Assembly (NCBI GenBank): GCA_029959195.1
Contig: CP114121.1
Location: forward strand, 62,001 to 126,000
Source of the DNA: Dictyophora rubrovolvata
Taxonomy: Eukaryota > Basidiomycota > Agaricomycetes > Phallales > Phallaceae
DNA length: 64,000 nt
Reading direction: 5' to 3'
This document shows, piece after piece, positions 11,901 to 20,192 of this stretch. A program made the translations under genes and the position numbers. Below the pieces are notes generated by a model. It saw only the letters and a list, made by a program, of their open reading frames with translations, was not told the DNA's origin and ran no database searches. Positions within the stretch are counted from its first letter, which is position 1. Every line of letters begins with the position of its first letter.

Positions 11901-13809
11901 AAGATCGAGCCCTCGAGATCTCCATGTCCAAAAATATCTAAAATGACGGTGTTTCCAGAATTTGCCCAAAAAAGGAAATGGCGGATCACGCTTGAGCGGA
12001 GTTCATCACGTGATTTGGCTAAGTTGGAAATTCTGAAACACGTCAAGGTGTATAAAGTCAGAGTCGTTCAGAGTCGTATTTTCTTCAAGCTTTTGTTGCT
12101 TATCCTTTTATCCTCCATCCTCATCATCTAAAATTATTATGTCTTCTCCCTCTTTCCCCAATCCTACTACTTTCAATGCTTGTGTCCAATGGGCTGTCAA
12201 ACATCATCGCGTTTTCACTTTTCCAGAAAACGATGAAATTGGTATTCGTGTGAAGAAGTTCGATGAAAGCAATGATGAAGACAATGTGCGTCACGCACAG
12301 AAAAGTTTCGAGAAAAAATTTGAGGAGGCAAAGCGAAAGTTGGAGGAGGAGAGAAGGAAGGAGGAGGAAAGAAGGAAGGAGGAGGAAAGAAAATGGGAGG
12401 AGGAGCAAAAATGGGAGGAGGAGGCAAAGGCGGCCCAGCAAATGAAGGAGTTGCTGGCCAGGTTCCCAAGTTTGGGGGGCAATTCGGTGCATTGTATCTT
12501 CATATTATTTCATTTCATTATTTTGACTGTTTGAGTCATTTAGAAGCCGTCTGTTAAAGATAAGGCTAAACCCGTCATCGTCATACCTCATATCATTTCA
12601 AAGGCAGTTGCGGGATCATCAAAACGTACACGAGTCTCCTTCGACGATGACAGTGAAGATGATTTCGAGTCTCCTGCCCCAAAACGGGCGAAAACGGTTG
12701 AGCTTAAGGGAACACCTGGAGGGCCTCTTTACCCCCAGGCTTGTACCTCTTGCGAACGTGCGGGGTACAAGTGCTGGGAACAGATCCCTGCAAAGAAGAT
12801 ATGTTACCGGTGTGCCTCGTTGCGGAGCAAGTGCTCATTAAAGCCGGGTCCCAAATACGGTCGCGGTGTAAATCGAGGTCGTGTTGTTTCCCATGATCTT
12901 GATACGGATATCGAGGTTGAATCCGAGGATGAACCCGTTTCGAAGGGTAAAGATGTCTTGCGTCATTCTGAACGCCTTCAGAACAGAATAACTCAAGAGG
13001 ACGTCATAAAACTCATCGACTCTGTCAACGATTTGACAGAAGTGTGTCGTTCGGGTTTCCAGGACTTAGTCGCGGTGTCACGCACCAAAATCTATATTTG
13101 GCAAAAATTAGGATAAATGTTCTGAAGATTCCCTAATCCCACGATATGTCCCTCAGAGCTTGAATTCACTTTTGCAACTACCCAAAACCCATGTCCAAAC
13201 ATTTTCTTTTTATCCCAAAAATGTTGATACAAAAGATATGTCCTCACTCCAGATTCGCTCTTCTTGTTCCCTGCCATCCCTTCACACTCCTTCTATTGAT
13301 GACTCTGATTGTTTTCGTTTTGTCCCTCCTACTCCTTGATACGTGCACAACAGGAGTGAACAGGAAGGAAAGGGAACCAAAGGATGAGTGTGAGCCAAGG
13401 AAAATAGTGTAGGATAGGAATTGTAAATGTAGAGAAAAAAAAAAATAAAAATAAAGCTTATTTGCTCGAATTCAGACTGAGGGAAAAGCTGCGATACAAA
13501 ACTGAGGAATTTAATGATATTGTTGGTCTTAAAACCACGGATTTTTATATACATGAGTAACTCAGTGTCCAAGTGAAAAATGGAACACTTGTAATCTAAA
13601 TGTGAACAAAACAAGGTAAAACCATGTGGAAAAATGAATTCATGGTCTGGGGATTGGAATTTAAGAGAAAGAAAAGGGTTTCGCTGAGTGATTAAAATGT
13701 AAAATAAGGGAAAATATGAAAATAGAATGTGAAACCAAGAAAAAACACGACACAGCCTTTATAATTGTCTTAGGGAACACAATGTCAGCGCATATAAGAG
13801 GGACGGGCT

Positions 13810-14475
13810 GTGCGAGTATTGGTTATTCCGGCTCAGGTAGTACTAAGCCCGAAGCATCAATTTCTACTGTTTCTCCTTGTACGGTGTTTTCACGCGCAAC
13901 ATCCTGATATCAATCTCTGTGATTTGGACACTCAGTACTATGTCTACTTCACATCCTATGTGCACCTCAACCTCGATCCCTCCACCTTATTACCATTATA
14001 CCCGAACCCCATTATTATCAGTCAACATAAAGCTTTGGATCTGATCTCATATTCAGATGCGAGCGATAAGAAGGTTTCTTTTAGAACACGATTATGGTTA
14101 GCAGGATATGAAGAATGGTTCGTTGTGGTGAATATGTACATGATTCACATAGGTCTACTGGACACGGTTACTAGGATATGGGCTACTGCTGAACATGGAC
14201 ATGCATTCTGGCACATTGTATTTGATGTCCCTTGTTCATGGATTCGTCGTCAATATCAGCACATGCCAGAACCTGAATTTTTCCTTCCTTTCTATGATTC
14301 TGGTACTCCGCAATTTCCCATGACTCCTAAACCTCCTATCTCCACCTTTGATCCTCCCACCGAACCTTCATCACCTTCTTTTTGTCCTACGACTCCTGTT
14401 TCTACTGTCCCCAAGCTACATCAACTTCAGAAATTCTGTTTGACTATATTTAAGACATCTGGGATAATGCCATAG
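13810..14475 (+). CDS. E-unit first gene (ORF2), divergent copy 3
   Basis: An open frame of 221 codons. Its core (CDLDTQYYVYFTSYVHLNLDPSTLLP, then WFVVVNMYMI and FDVPCSWIRRQY) lines up segment by segment with the ORF2 of copies 1 and 2 (YDLDLHTTLYIYSSQY, WFTIINVYS, LDVPSRWVVMK). Identity is roughly a third by eye. It ends with a P/S-rich tail and LQKFCLTIFKTSG. No in-frame ATG fits the start of the conserved core, so the 5' end is uncertain or mutated. Function unknown. Confidence 0.5.
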   Translation: MRVLVIPAQVVLSPKHQFLLFLLVRCFHAQHPDINLCDLDTQYYVYFTSYVHLNLDPSTLLPLYPNPIIISQHKALDLISYSDASDKKVSFRTRLWLAGYEEWFVVVNMYMIHIGLLDTVTRIWATAEHGHAFWHIVFDVPCSWIRRQYQHMPEPEFFLPFYDSGTPQFPMTPKPPISTFDPPTEPSSPSFCPTTPVSTVPKLHQLQKFCLTIFKTSGIMP

Positions 14476-14618
14476 GAAGTACTTCATTTGAATAATCAGG
14501 ACTAGTTAAAACAAAAAACAAGGACTTCTTTATTTTCTTATTCCCCTCTTTTGTTGTCTTGTTTCTTTTCTTTTGGAGTCTAAATTAATTCCATCCTTTC
14601 TTATCCTTCTCTTCCATC

Positions 14619-15696
14619 ATGAGCTCTATGCAACCTCTTGGCTACAAATCACTTGCCCCCACTTCCTTCCTTCCTTACCCCTTTTATCCTTTTACAGGGA
14701 TAACTTTGGACGAACGATATGCCAACTTCGTATCAACAATACGGATTTATCGCATCTCTGGCACAAACATCAAGGTAGACGAAAGTACATTATGGCCGCA
14801 TTCTCTAGTCCCCATTCAAGAATACCAGGTACCCTATGAGAAACTGGAATTCCCCGAGAATCCAAAAATGAACGAAACAATCCATATCAATATACTGGCA
14901 TGTTCTGTTAAGTTCCCGAGGTTACTGATGATACCGGACTTCGGTTAACTCGGCAGACTTGTGGGACTGGTGTCACAGACGATCGGTGTACTGAGCAGGC
15001 TTCAACTTATGTGTTGCACCACTTACTTGTATGTACTCAGCAATTTATTTTGCAACACTCCACGGATAGCGGATATCTTGGTCAGAGATTCGGGATAGAG
15101 TTTGGAGTGAGTCCGGATTTAGCAGTCAGATTTTAGAATCAAACAAGAATAGCCACAAGTCAGATGACTAGTTTGGTTTCAGAACTGAGGAACTAGATAC
15201 ATGATTCAGGGTTATTTATACTATGGGAATGTACTAGTTTGTCAGCACTGATAAAAATGGTTTAACAATAAATGCGATTTGGTTTACAATAAGACAATAA
15301 GACTAAAACGGGAATGAGTGGATTTGGAATACAATTAGTTATTGTATTCTAATTTGGGTATTTTCAGATTTAACGGATTATTTCAGAGCAAACATAAACA
15401 TGACAGATGTGACATAAATTTCATAATCTTCGGAGTTGTAATTCAGAGTAATATCGGATCAGTGGGTTTATCGGTAGATCTGGATCTTGACACGTTCATA
15501 TGAATTGGCTTGGATTCGCCAGTTTCCTCGTAGCAAACAATCTGTTTGGCGGTTCATATTCCATCAATCACTTCTTTATCATGATGAATTTCTTTTCATG
15601 AATGCTCCCACTAATGTGATCAACAATCACCCTGCCCCTGACTACTGTCCGCTAGAGGTTGATACTTCCCAACCGCTTCCTGAGTACCTTGAATGA
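14619..15696 (+). pseudogene. E-unit second gene (ORF3), divergent copy 3, interrupted
   Basis: The first part, starting MSSMQPLGYKSLAP at 14619, runs to IHINILA; the second resumes with RSYELAWIRQF and ends QPLPEYLE at 15696. They align with the first and second halves of the ORF3 at 18764-19330 (for example VDESTLWPHSLVPIQEY with VDPSTMLPITPQPLMEI). Between them lies a ~596-bp segment with TG...CA ends. Joining across it gives exactly the residue spacing of the intact copy, so it is an insertion. Confidence 0.5.
14897..15492 (+). mobile_element. ~596-bp TG...CA insertion in E ORF3
   Basis: Begins TGTTCTGTTAAG and ends GGATCTTGACA. The flanking codons GCA and CGT join in frame when it is removed. 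No target duplication is convincing; the left flank TGGCA and the terminal TGACA differ by one transition. Likely a solo LTR of another family. No coding content seen. Confidence 0.45.
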
Positions 15697-15905
15697 AGAC
15701 CTTTAGTTCTGTACGATTGGAGCTCTTTAACAAGAGTTCAACAACGAAATACGCGGATACATATGGCAGTGGCGAACGCACATCGTTTTCGAGGATAAAG
15801 GAAGGAGATGAAGATCGAAATTCTGAGGCTGTGAAGCGCTTATCAATGGTGATGTCTATTTTGGGAAAATTAGTAAGGATGAATAAAATGACCTCCTATC
15901 CTCAT

Positions 15906-16303
15906 TGTCAGGGTACGCTAGCGTCGTCCCCTTATTTTTATCTTCGGTTCTGGTCTATTTTATTTATTTCCATATTTCTCGTATTCTATCCCATCTCTTG
16001 CATTTCCCTCTCCTTCCGTATTCCCATTTTTCCTCCAACAAGCGCTGAGCGCCCATTCTCATCAGAGCCATGGCCTAGGCCCCAGCTAAAAGTCCGGGAC
16101 CAGCGCGTATCCGTGCCCAGTCCATGAACCAAAGGCCGCATGTGGCCTTCGCCGTTTTTCATAGTATATAGTTAGTAGCCCTAGAGGAGGGATCCCTAAG
16201 TTTGTTCTCTTAGGATCCCCTCCCTCTAGGTGAGTTAGTATTATTCCTAGAATATATTTTGCTTAGGATCCCCTCCCTCTAGTCTGAGAGAGTAGCCCTG
16301 ACA
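15906..16303 (+). mobile_element. 398-bp solo LTR with CTCAT target duplication
   Basis: Same family as 6489-6841, with ends TGTCAGGG...CCCTGACA, flanked by CTCAT at 15901-15905 and 16304-16308. It differs from the first copy by an extra ~60-bp segment in which the word GGATCCCCTCCCTCTAG occurs twice, and by a shorter start. It is nested inside E copy 3. Confidence 0.9.
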
Positions 16304-17612
16304 CTCATTGTTTCCTTTTTTGTTTGCTCCTTTTTCTTTTCTTTTTGTTTTATCATCACTTTGAAATTCTTTTGTTCACTCTTTGTAATAGTATAGACTC
16401 ACTGACTCATATGCCCCCTTTTTATTACTCGTTTTTTTCTCTTTGTTTCTTTTTCCTTCTTTTATTACAAATCCGGCTCACAATTACTAATTGTGTTGCC
16501 ACCCAAACTCCAAAAACATTCTTATTGTTCCAAAACATATAAATACTGCATGTAAATACCTGTAACAGCAGCAATACCTATGTTGGTTTGACTCAAGTTT
16601 AAGTTTGTGGTTTTTGTTTAGTGTTTTTGGTTTTGCCTCTTGTCTATCTCTACACTCACGTCTTTACCTTTGGAAAACTCTGAGACTGTACATTTCGGAG
16701 TATAAACTTGCAATCTGAGTTATCGCGATTATCATACTTTGTCTCACAAGCATCCCTTGATTTGTTAACAGTAACCGTCTTTTGGTTGTTGTTATTTGTT
16801 GTTGTTTCCATCACCTCCCCCTCCTATTTCGCACTAAGCAGCACCTGGACTCGCTCCGCAGAGATTGACTACCTCACCCATTCTTTTCTTGTGTATTTCG
16901 CTAGGCATATTATTTTCCTTTTGCGCATAGTGAAGCTTACAGCGGCTGTCAAGACACAAGCTGGTAGCCAGGTTGCCTTAAATGACAAAATCGACAACAT
17001 GTGAGTCGATTTCCGAAAAATTATGGATCAGATGAGGTGAGAAGACAGGGAAACGGAGCTGGGTCTTGAGGGACTCAGTCTCAGGAGTAAGGCAGTAGAG
17101 AGGGGAAAGTTGATTTTGGAGGAAATGAATCGTCGAGGCTTGGATCGAGTCGAGCTTTGACATGACACCATTCGAAAAGCATTGAGCGAGGGATCGGATC
17201 CTTTGATGGAAGGTATCGAGACTGCAGAGTACAAGGGTCAAGGAGGATCTGGTAAGGGGAAAGGGAAAGAGAAAGAAAACGAGGAGAACGAAGAAAGCGA
17301 AAGCAGAAGTGAGAGCGGAAGGGGGAGTGAAAGTGAAGAGGAAACCGCTCTTTCTAAGTAAATACTTGTAACTACTAGAAAACCGAGAAAATGAAAAAAT
17401 GGACGTTTTTTGTTTTTGTACTAGTATAATCTCTTTTCTTTCTGTAATTTTTTCTTTGAAGTATCAATTCGTGTGAAAACAGAGTAAAATGAAAAAAAAC
17501 GAGTAGTTTCAAAATCAAAATATAAGTCTAAGTCATTCAAAAATTGAAAACGAGTAAAACGAGAGAACGGAAAAAACAAGAAAAACAAGAAAAACAAGAA
17601 TGTTCAAAATGT

Positions 17613-17938
17613 TTACTTTCTAACCAAGTGACGCCATTCTGGACCGGGTTTGTCTGGGTAAGACTTGTGAAAATCCTCAATAAGCTCTTTTGCATGCTCT
17701 AATTCAGTTGCTATCAACCAAGAAGACTCTTCATCAGTACCGTCATAGCCAAGCCACTTAACCAAGTATAAGAGTGGACAAGCTCTTCTTCTATCAATCT
17801 TGGAGTCGAGAATCAATTCGACCTCATATTCAATTTTGCCTTCAATTTCAAGAGCTGGAGGCGGATCCTGAATATGATTAGGAATAGAATTGTCAGTGGC
17901 GGGTTCTAGCATAGAAATGTGGAATACGGGGTGAACGG
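17613..17938 (-). pseudogene. G1 pol, C-terminal chromodomain segment
   Basis: The translation reads HPVFHISMLEPAT, a proline-rich linker, then a chromodomain: YEVELILDSKIDRR...LLYLVKWLGYDGTDEESSWL and a closing helix LEHAKELIEDFHKSYPDKPGP, stop at 17613. A C-terminal chromodomain defines chromoviruses and steers integration to particular chromatin. E copy 2 separates this part from the integrase core; removal of E and one ACGG joins ENYRTV to HPVFH in frame. Confidence 0.85.
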
Positions 17939-18420
17939 TGTAACGATCTGAAGATAATAGCTAAAGGTCGTAGCTATCTATACAATCGGAAAAACTACGA
18001 AGATATTTTGTTTGAGGCCGTCTAGTCTCCGTGGAGCGGGTCCTGGTGCTAATTTCGTAAGGAGGAGGGTGGGGGAATAATATGATATTTAGTGAGTGTG
18101 TGTGCATCGATATAAAACCAACAACAACAAAAAAATGATGATCCTAAGATCGTGTGTGTGTGAGGGGGACGACAAATGTGAGTTGCGATAAAATGGTGAG
18201 TCAATACGCCGTCGATAATACAGTGATGATAATCTGTTTAAAGTTAGTAAGGCTTCAACGACAATACGAATCGTTGAGTTTATACTCCGAGGCCTCACTC
18301 AGAGTAATCCAAAGAAATAGACATGAGCGTAGAAATAGACTAGAGACGAAACTTGACTTGAACTTGACTTAAACTGAACTAAACTTGAGACAACCGTTCC
18401 GGTAGATTGCTGCTGTTACA

Positions 18421-18763
18421 ATTATTTACATGCAGTATATATACCATTTGGAAACATAAAGGAAAGCAGAATGATCACTCATCATTCGCCATGATAACAA
18501 AAGGAAACAAAAAGAGAACAAAGAAACAAAAGAAAAAGGAGAAAACGATGGAGGATACAATTACAGAAAAAGGGGAATCGCATATGTGGTTAGGGGGAAT
18601 AGGAGAAATATGTTGAAACAAAAAGAGAAACAAAAAGAGATCAAAAGAAGACGATGAAACCGGATTCCCAGCATAGCTTTACCAAAATCACCATCTGGCA
18701 CTTCTCGCGCTACCTCTTACCCAAAACTATAATCTTACCATCCCAAACTTCTTACTGATCTGG
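18421..18763. other. Non-coding 3' part of E copy 2
   Basis: A/G-rich sequence with many AAAGAGAAACAAA words downstream of ORF3 on the minus strand. No gene seen. Confidence 0.4.
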
Positions 18764-19330
18764 TTATTGTTGACGAGATCTTCTTCTTCGTGGCTGTGGC
18801 GCAATAATAATGGCTATGGCAACGCTTAACAATACCAGATCTTGAACGAGATTGGATTGGAGATTGGAATAGGAAGGGAGGGTTTGATTTCCAACAGAGT
18901 AGTCGGGAGGGGATGGGATGGCAGATAGGGGTGCGTCTATGAATAAGAATTGAGTATAACTTCGAAATTGATGACAAAAGACCAGTCTCCAGATTGATTC
19001 TTCTTGACAATTTGTTGAAAGGAACTCGACAAACTCATACGATTCGTCCATGACATTGACGTTGGTTCGTTCGTACAGGGTTAAAGCTCGTGGATATCCT
19101 ATCTCCAGATCGTCATAAGGAATAGTAATCTCCATTAGTGGCTGTGGAGTAATCGGAAGCATTGTGGAGGGGTCGACATCAATTTCAGAAACAAGAGTAT
19201 TGTAAATGCGAAGTCGTGAGAGGAAATTAGGGTTGGGTCCGAATCTGAGAGAAGAACGATATTCAAAAGGGAAGAAAGGGAGTTGAAAAAGGGGAATAGG
19301 GGAAGTAGGAGTATCGTTATTGTCCGACAT
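18764..19330 (-). CDS. E-unit second gene (ORF3), intact copy 2
   Basis: Intact frame of 188 codons, MSDNNDTPTSPIPLFQLPFF to RRRRSRQQ. A P/F-rich start is followed by a predicted alpha/beta core with RIYNTLVSEIDVDPST, DLEIGYPRALTLYERTN and a conserved ESIWRLVFCHQF; then a hydrophobic stretch LVQDLVLLSVAIAIIIA and a basic C-terminus. The hydrophobic segment next to R-rich residues could be membrane-associated or a buried helix. Family not recognised. It follows ORF2 in the same direction with about 100 bp between them, in all three copies. Confidence 0.6.
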   Translation of the reverse strand: MSDNNDTPTSPIPLFQLPFFPFEYRSSLRFGPNPNFLSRLRIYNTLVSEIDVDPSTMLPITPQPLMEITIPYDDLEIGYPRALTLYERTNVNVMDESYEFVEFLSTNCQEESIWRLVFCHQFRSYTQFLFIDAPLSAIPSPPDYSVGNQTLPSYSNLQSNLVQDLVLLSVAIAIIIAPQPRRRRSRQQ

Positions 19331-19432
19331 GATGATATGAGTTAACCAAAATTTTTAAGCGCTAATGAAATGTCCAGAAAGAAAGGAGATGAAATACAAA
19401 TCTAATCGCTTATCCTAATCAAGCCTTTTGTC

Positions 19433-20065
19433 CTAATTTCGTCCAAGAAGGTTTGAGCAAACGCGTCGGATCTTTCGGAAGGATCGTTTGGATGGAGAAG
19501 AGGGGAGAGATATTGGTTCTGGCGAATGGGGTGAAAAACGAGACATTTGAGGATCTACAGGAACAAGATTGGCTGGTCTATATGGGCTATGTTTTTGTGT
19601 TTTTATGTTTTTCATGACAACCCAACGACTTGGCACATCTAGAACCAGGAATGTAAATTCGAACCCTTCTTGTGTCACTAACCAAATCCGATATGAGTCT
19701 TTAACGGCTGATTCGGGTGTAGAATAAACGTTAATAATTGTAAACTAGTCTAATCGTTCCTCGATATAAACCTTTTCTCCAAACATGAGACTGGGGTGAA
19801 CCAAATCCGAACTTCTGCATTGACGAATAATAAGAGGTGGAGGGAACTTCGGGAGGTACGTTTCTTCGTCGATGTCGAGACTCGCATATTGGGAACTATA
19901 GATATAAAGAGTCGTATGCAGATCCAAATCGTATGTCCTTGGACTGGAAGGCGAAAAACGAAAAGGTGATATAGATTCATTGTCGGAGGGGGGTAATGAC
20001 TCGGTGGGAGATGCTGGAATGGGCAAAGAAATTGATGATGTATAGTGAAATGAAAATGCGGCCAT
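19433..20065 (-). pseudogene. E-unit first gene (ORF2), copy 2, one nonsense codon
   Basis: Starts MAAFSFHYTSSISLP with an A-rich Kozak-like context. An S/P-rich N-terminus (PASPTESLPPSDNES) leads into the core RTYDLDLHTTLYIYSSQY and VHPSLMFGEKVYIEERLD. A TAG at 19745-19747 then stands where copy 1 has TGG (W). The frame continues with FTIINVYS, FLVLDVPSRWVVMK and ends KIRRVCSNLLGRN at 19433. A single G-to-A change would explain the break. No known domain recognised. Confidence 0.6.
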
Positions 20066-20192
20066 TTTTTGTAAGGGTTTTGATTTCAAGAGGCTGTGGT
20101 GTATCGGTTAAGTTTTTGGTAGTTTGAAACTCTGCTTTGAACCAAAATTCGGAACGTTTCCTTATTAGGAAGATTTTGGTGCGCGACAACGG

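Larger units (their letters stand above)
13076..16941 (+). mobile_element. E unit, copy 3 (divergent), GCGG target duplication
   Basis: Starts TGTCACGCACC at 13076 and ends AGCTTACA at 16941, flanked by GCGG (13072-13075 and 16942-16945). It is inserted in the antisense G1 gene and restores that frame when removed. It contains divergent versions of both E genes in the same order, a 596-bp insertion in the second gene and a 398-bp solo LTR. Neither a recognisable transposase nor repeated ends are present. Confidence 0.75.
12139..17361 (+). pseudogene. Antisense gene of G1: coiled coil plus Zn2Cys6-like cluster, split by E copy 3
   Basis: Opposite in direction to gag-pol, between pol and the 3' LTR. 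Exon 1 (12139-12486) starts MSSPSFPNPTTF and contains a long K/E/R-rich coiled coil. The intron is 12487-12543. Exon 2 carries six cysteines spaced C-x2-C-x6-C-x9-C-x2-C-x6-C (CTSCERAGYKC...CYRCASLRSKC), which fits a fungal Zn2Cys6 cluster though it lacks the usual basic residues. At 13076 it is interrupted by E copy 3 and resumes at 16946. Removing E and one GCGG joins FQDLVA to AVKTQAGSQV in frame, followed by about 137 codons to TAA at 17361. Three later stops are TGA, each best explained as CGA to TGA. A TATA-like TGTATAAAG lies about 90 bp upstream of the ATG. Possible role: regulation or structural (gag-like) protein; not known. Confidence 0.65.
17939..20188 (-). mobile_element. E unit, copy 2 (complete), ACGG target duplication
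   Basis: 2250 bp. Read on the minus strand it runs from TGTCGCGCACC (20188) to AGATCGTTACA (17939), flanked by ACGG (17935-17938 and 20189-20192). It interrupts G1 pol at the integrase/chromodomain boundary and the pol frame is restored on removal. It carries ORF2 (20065-19433) and ORF3 (19330-18764), then about 800 bp without genes. The last part, 17939-18420, has TGTAAC...GTTACA ends of its own. The two ends of E are not repeats of each other, so it is not a conventional two-LTR element. Confidence 0.8.

Noticed and set aside
12215-12503. Proline/serine-rich frames opposite the coiled coil
   Set aside because: They mirror the GAGGAGGAAAGAAGG repeats of the coiled-coil exon and have no start context or splice structure.
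17939-18420. A separate 482-bp solo LTR (TGTAAC...GTTACA ends)
   Set aside because: Its right flank ATTAT does not match the left flank ACGG; the matching ACGG is at 20189, so the insertion unit is the whole 17939-20188. A nested relationship remains possible but is not supported.
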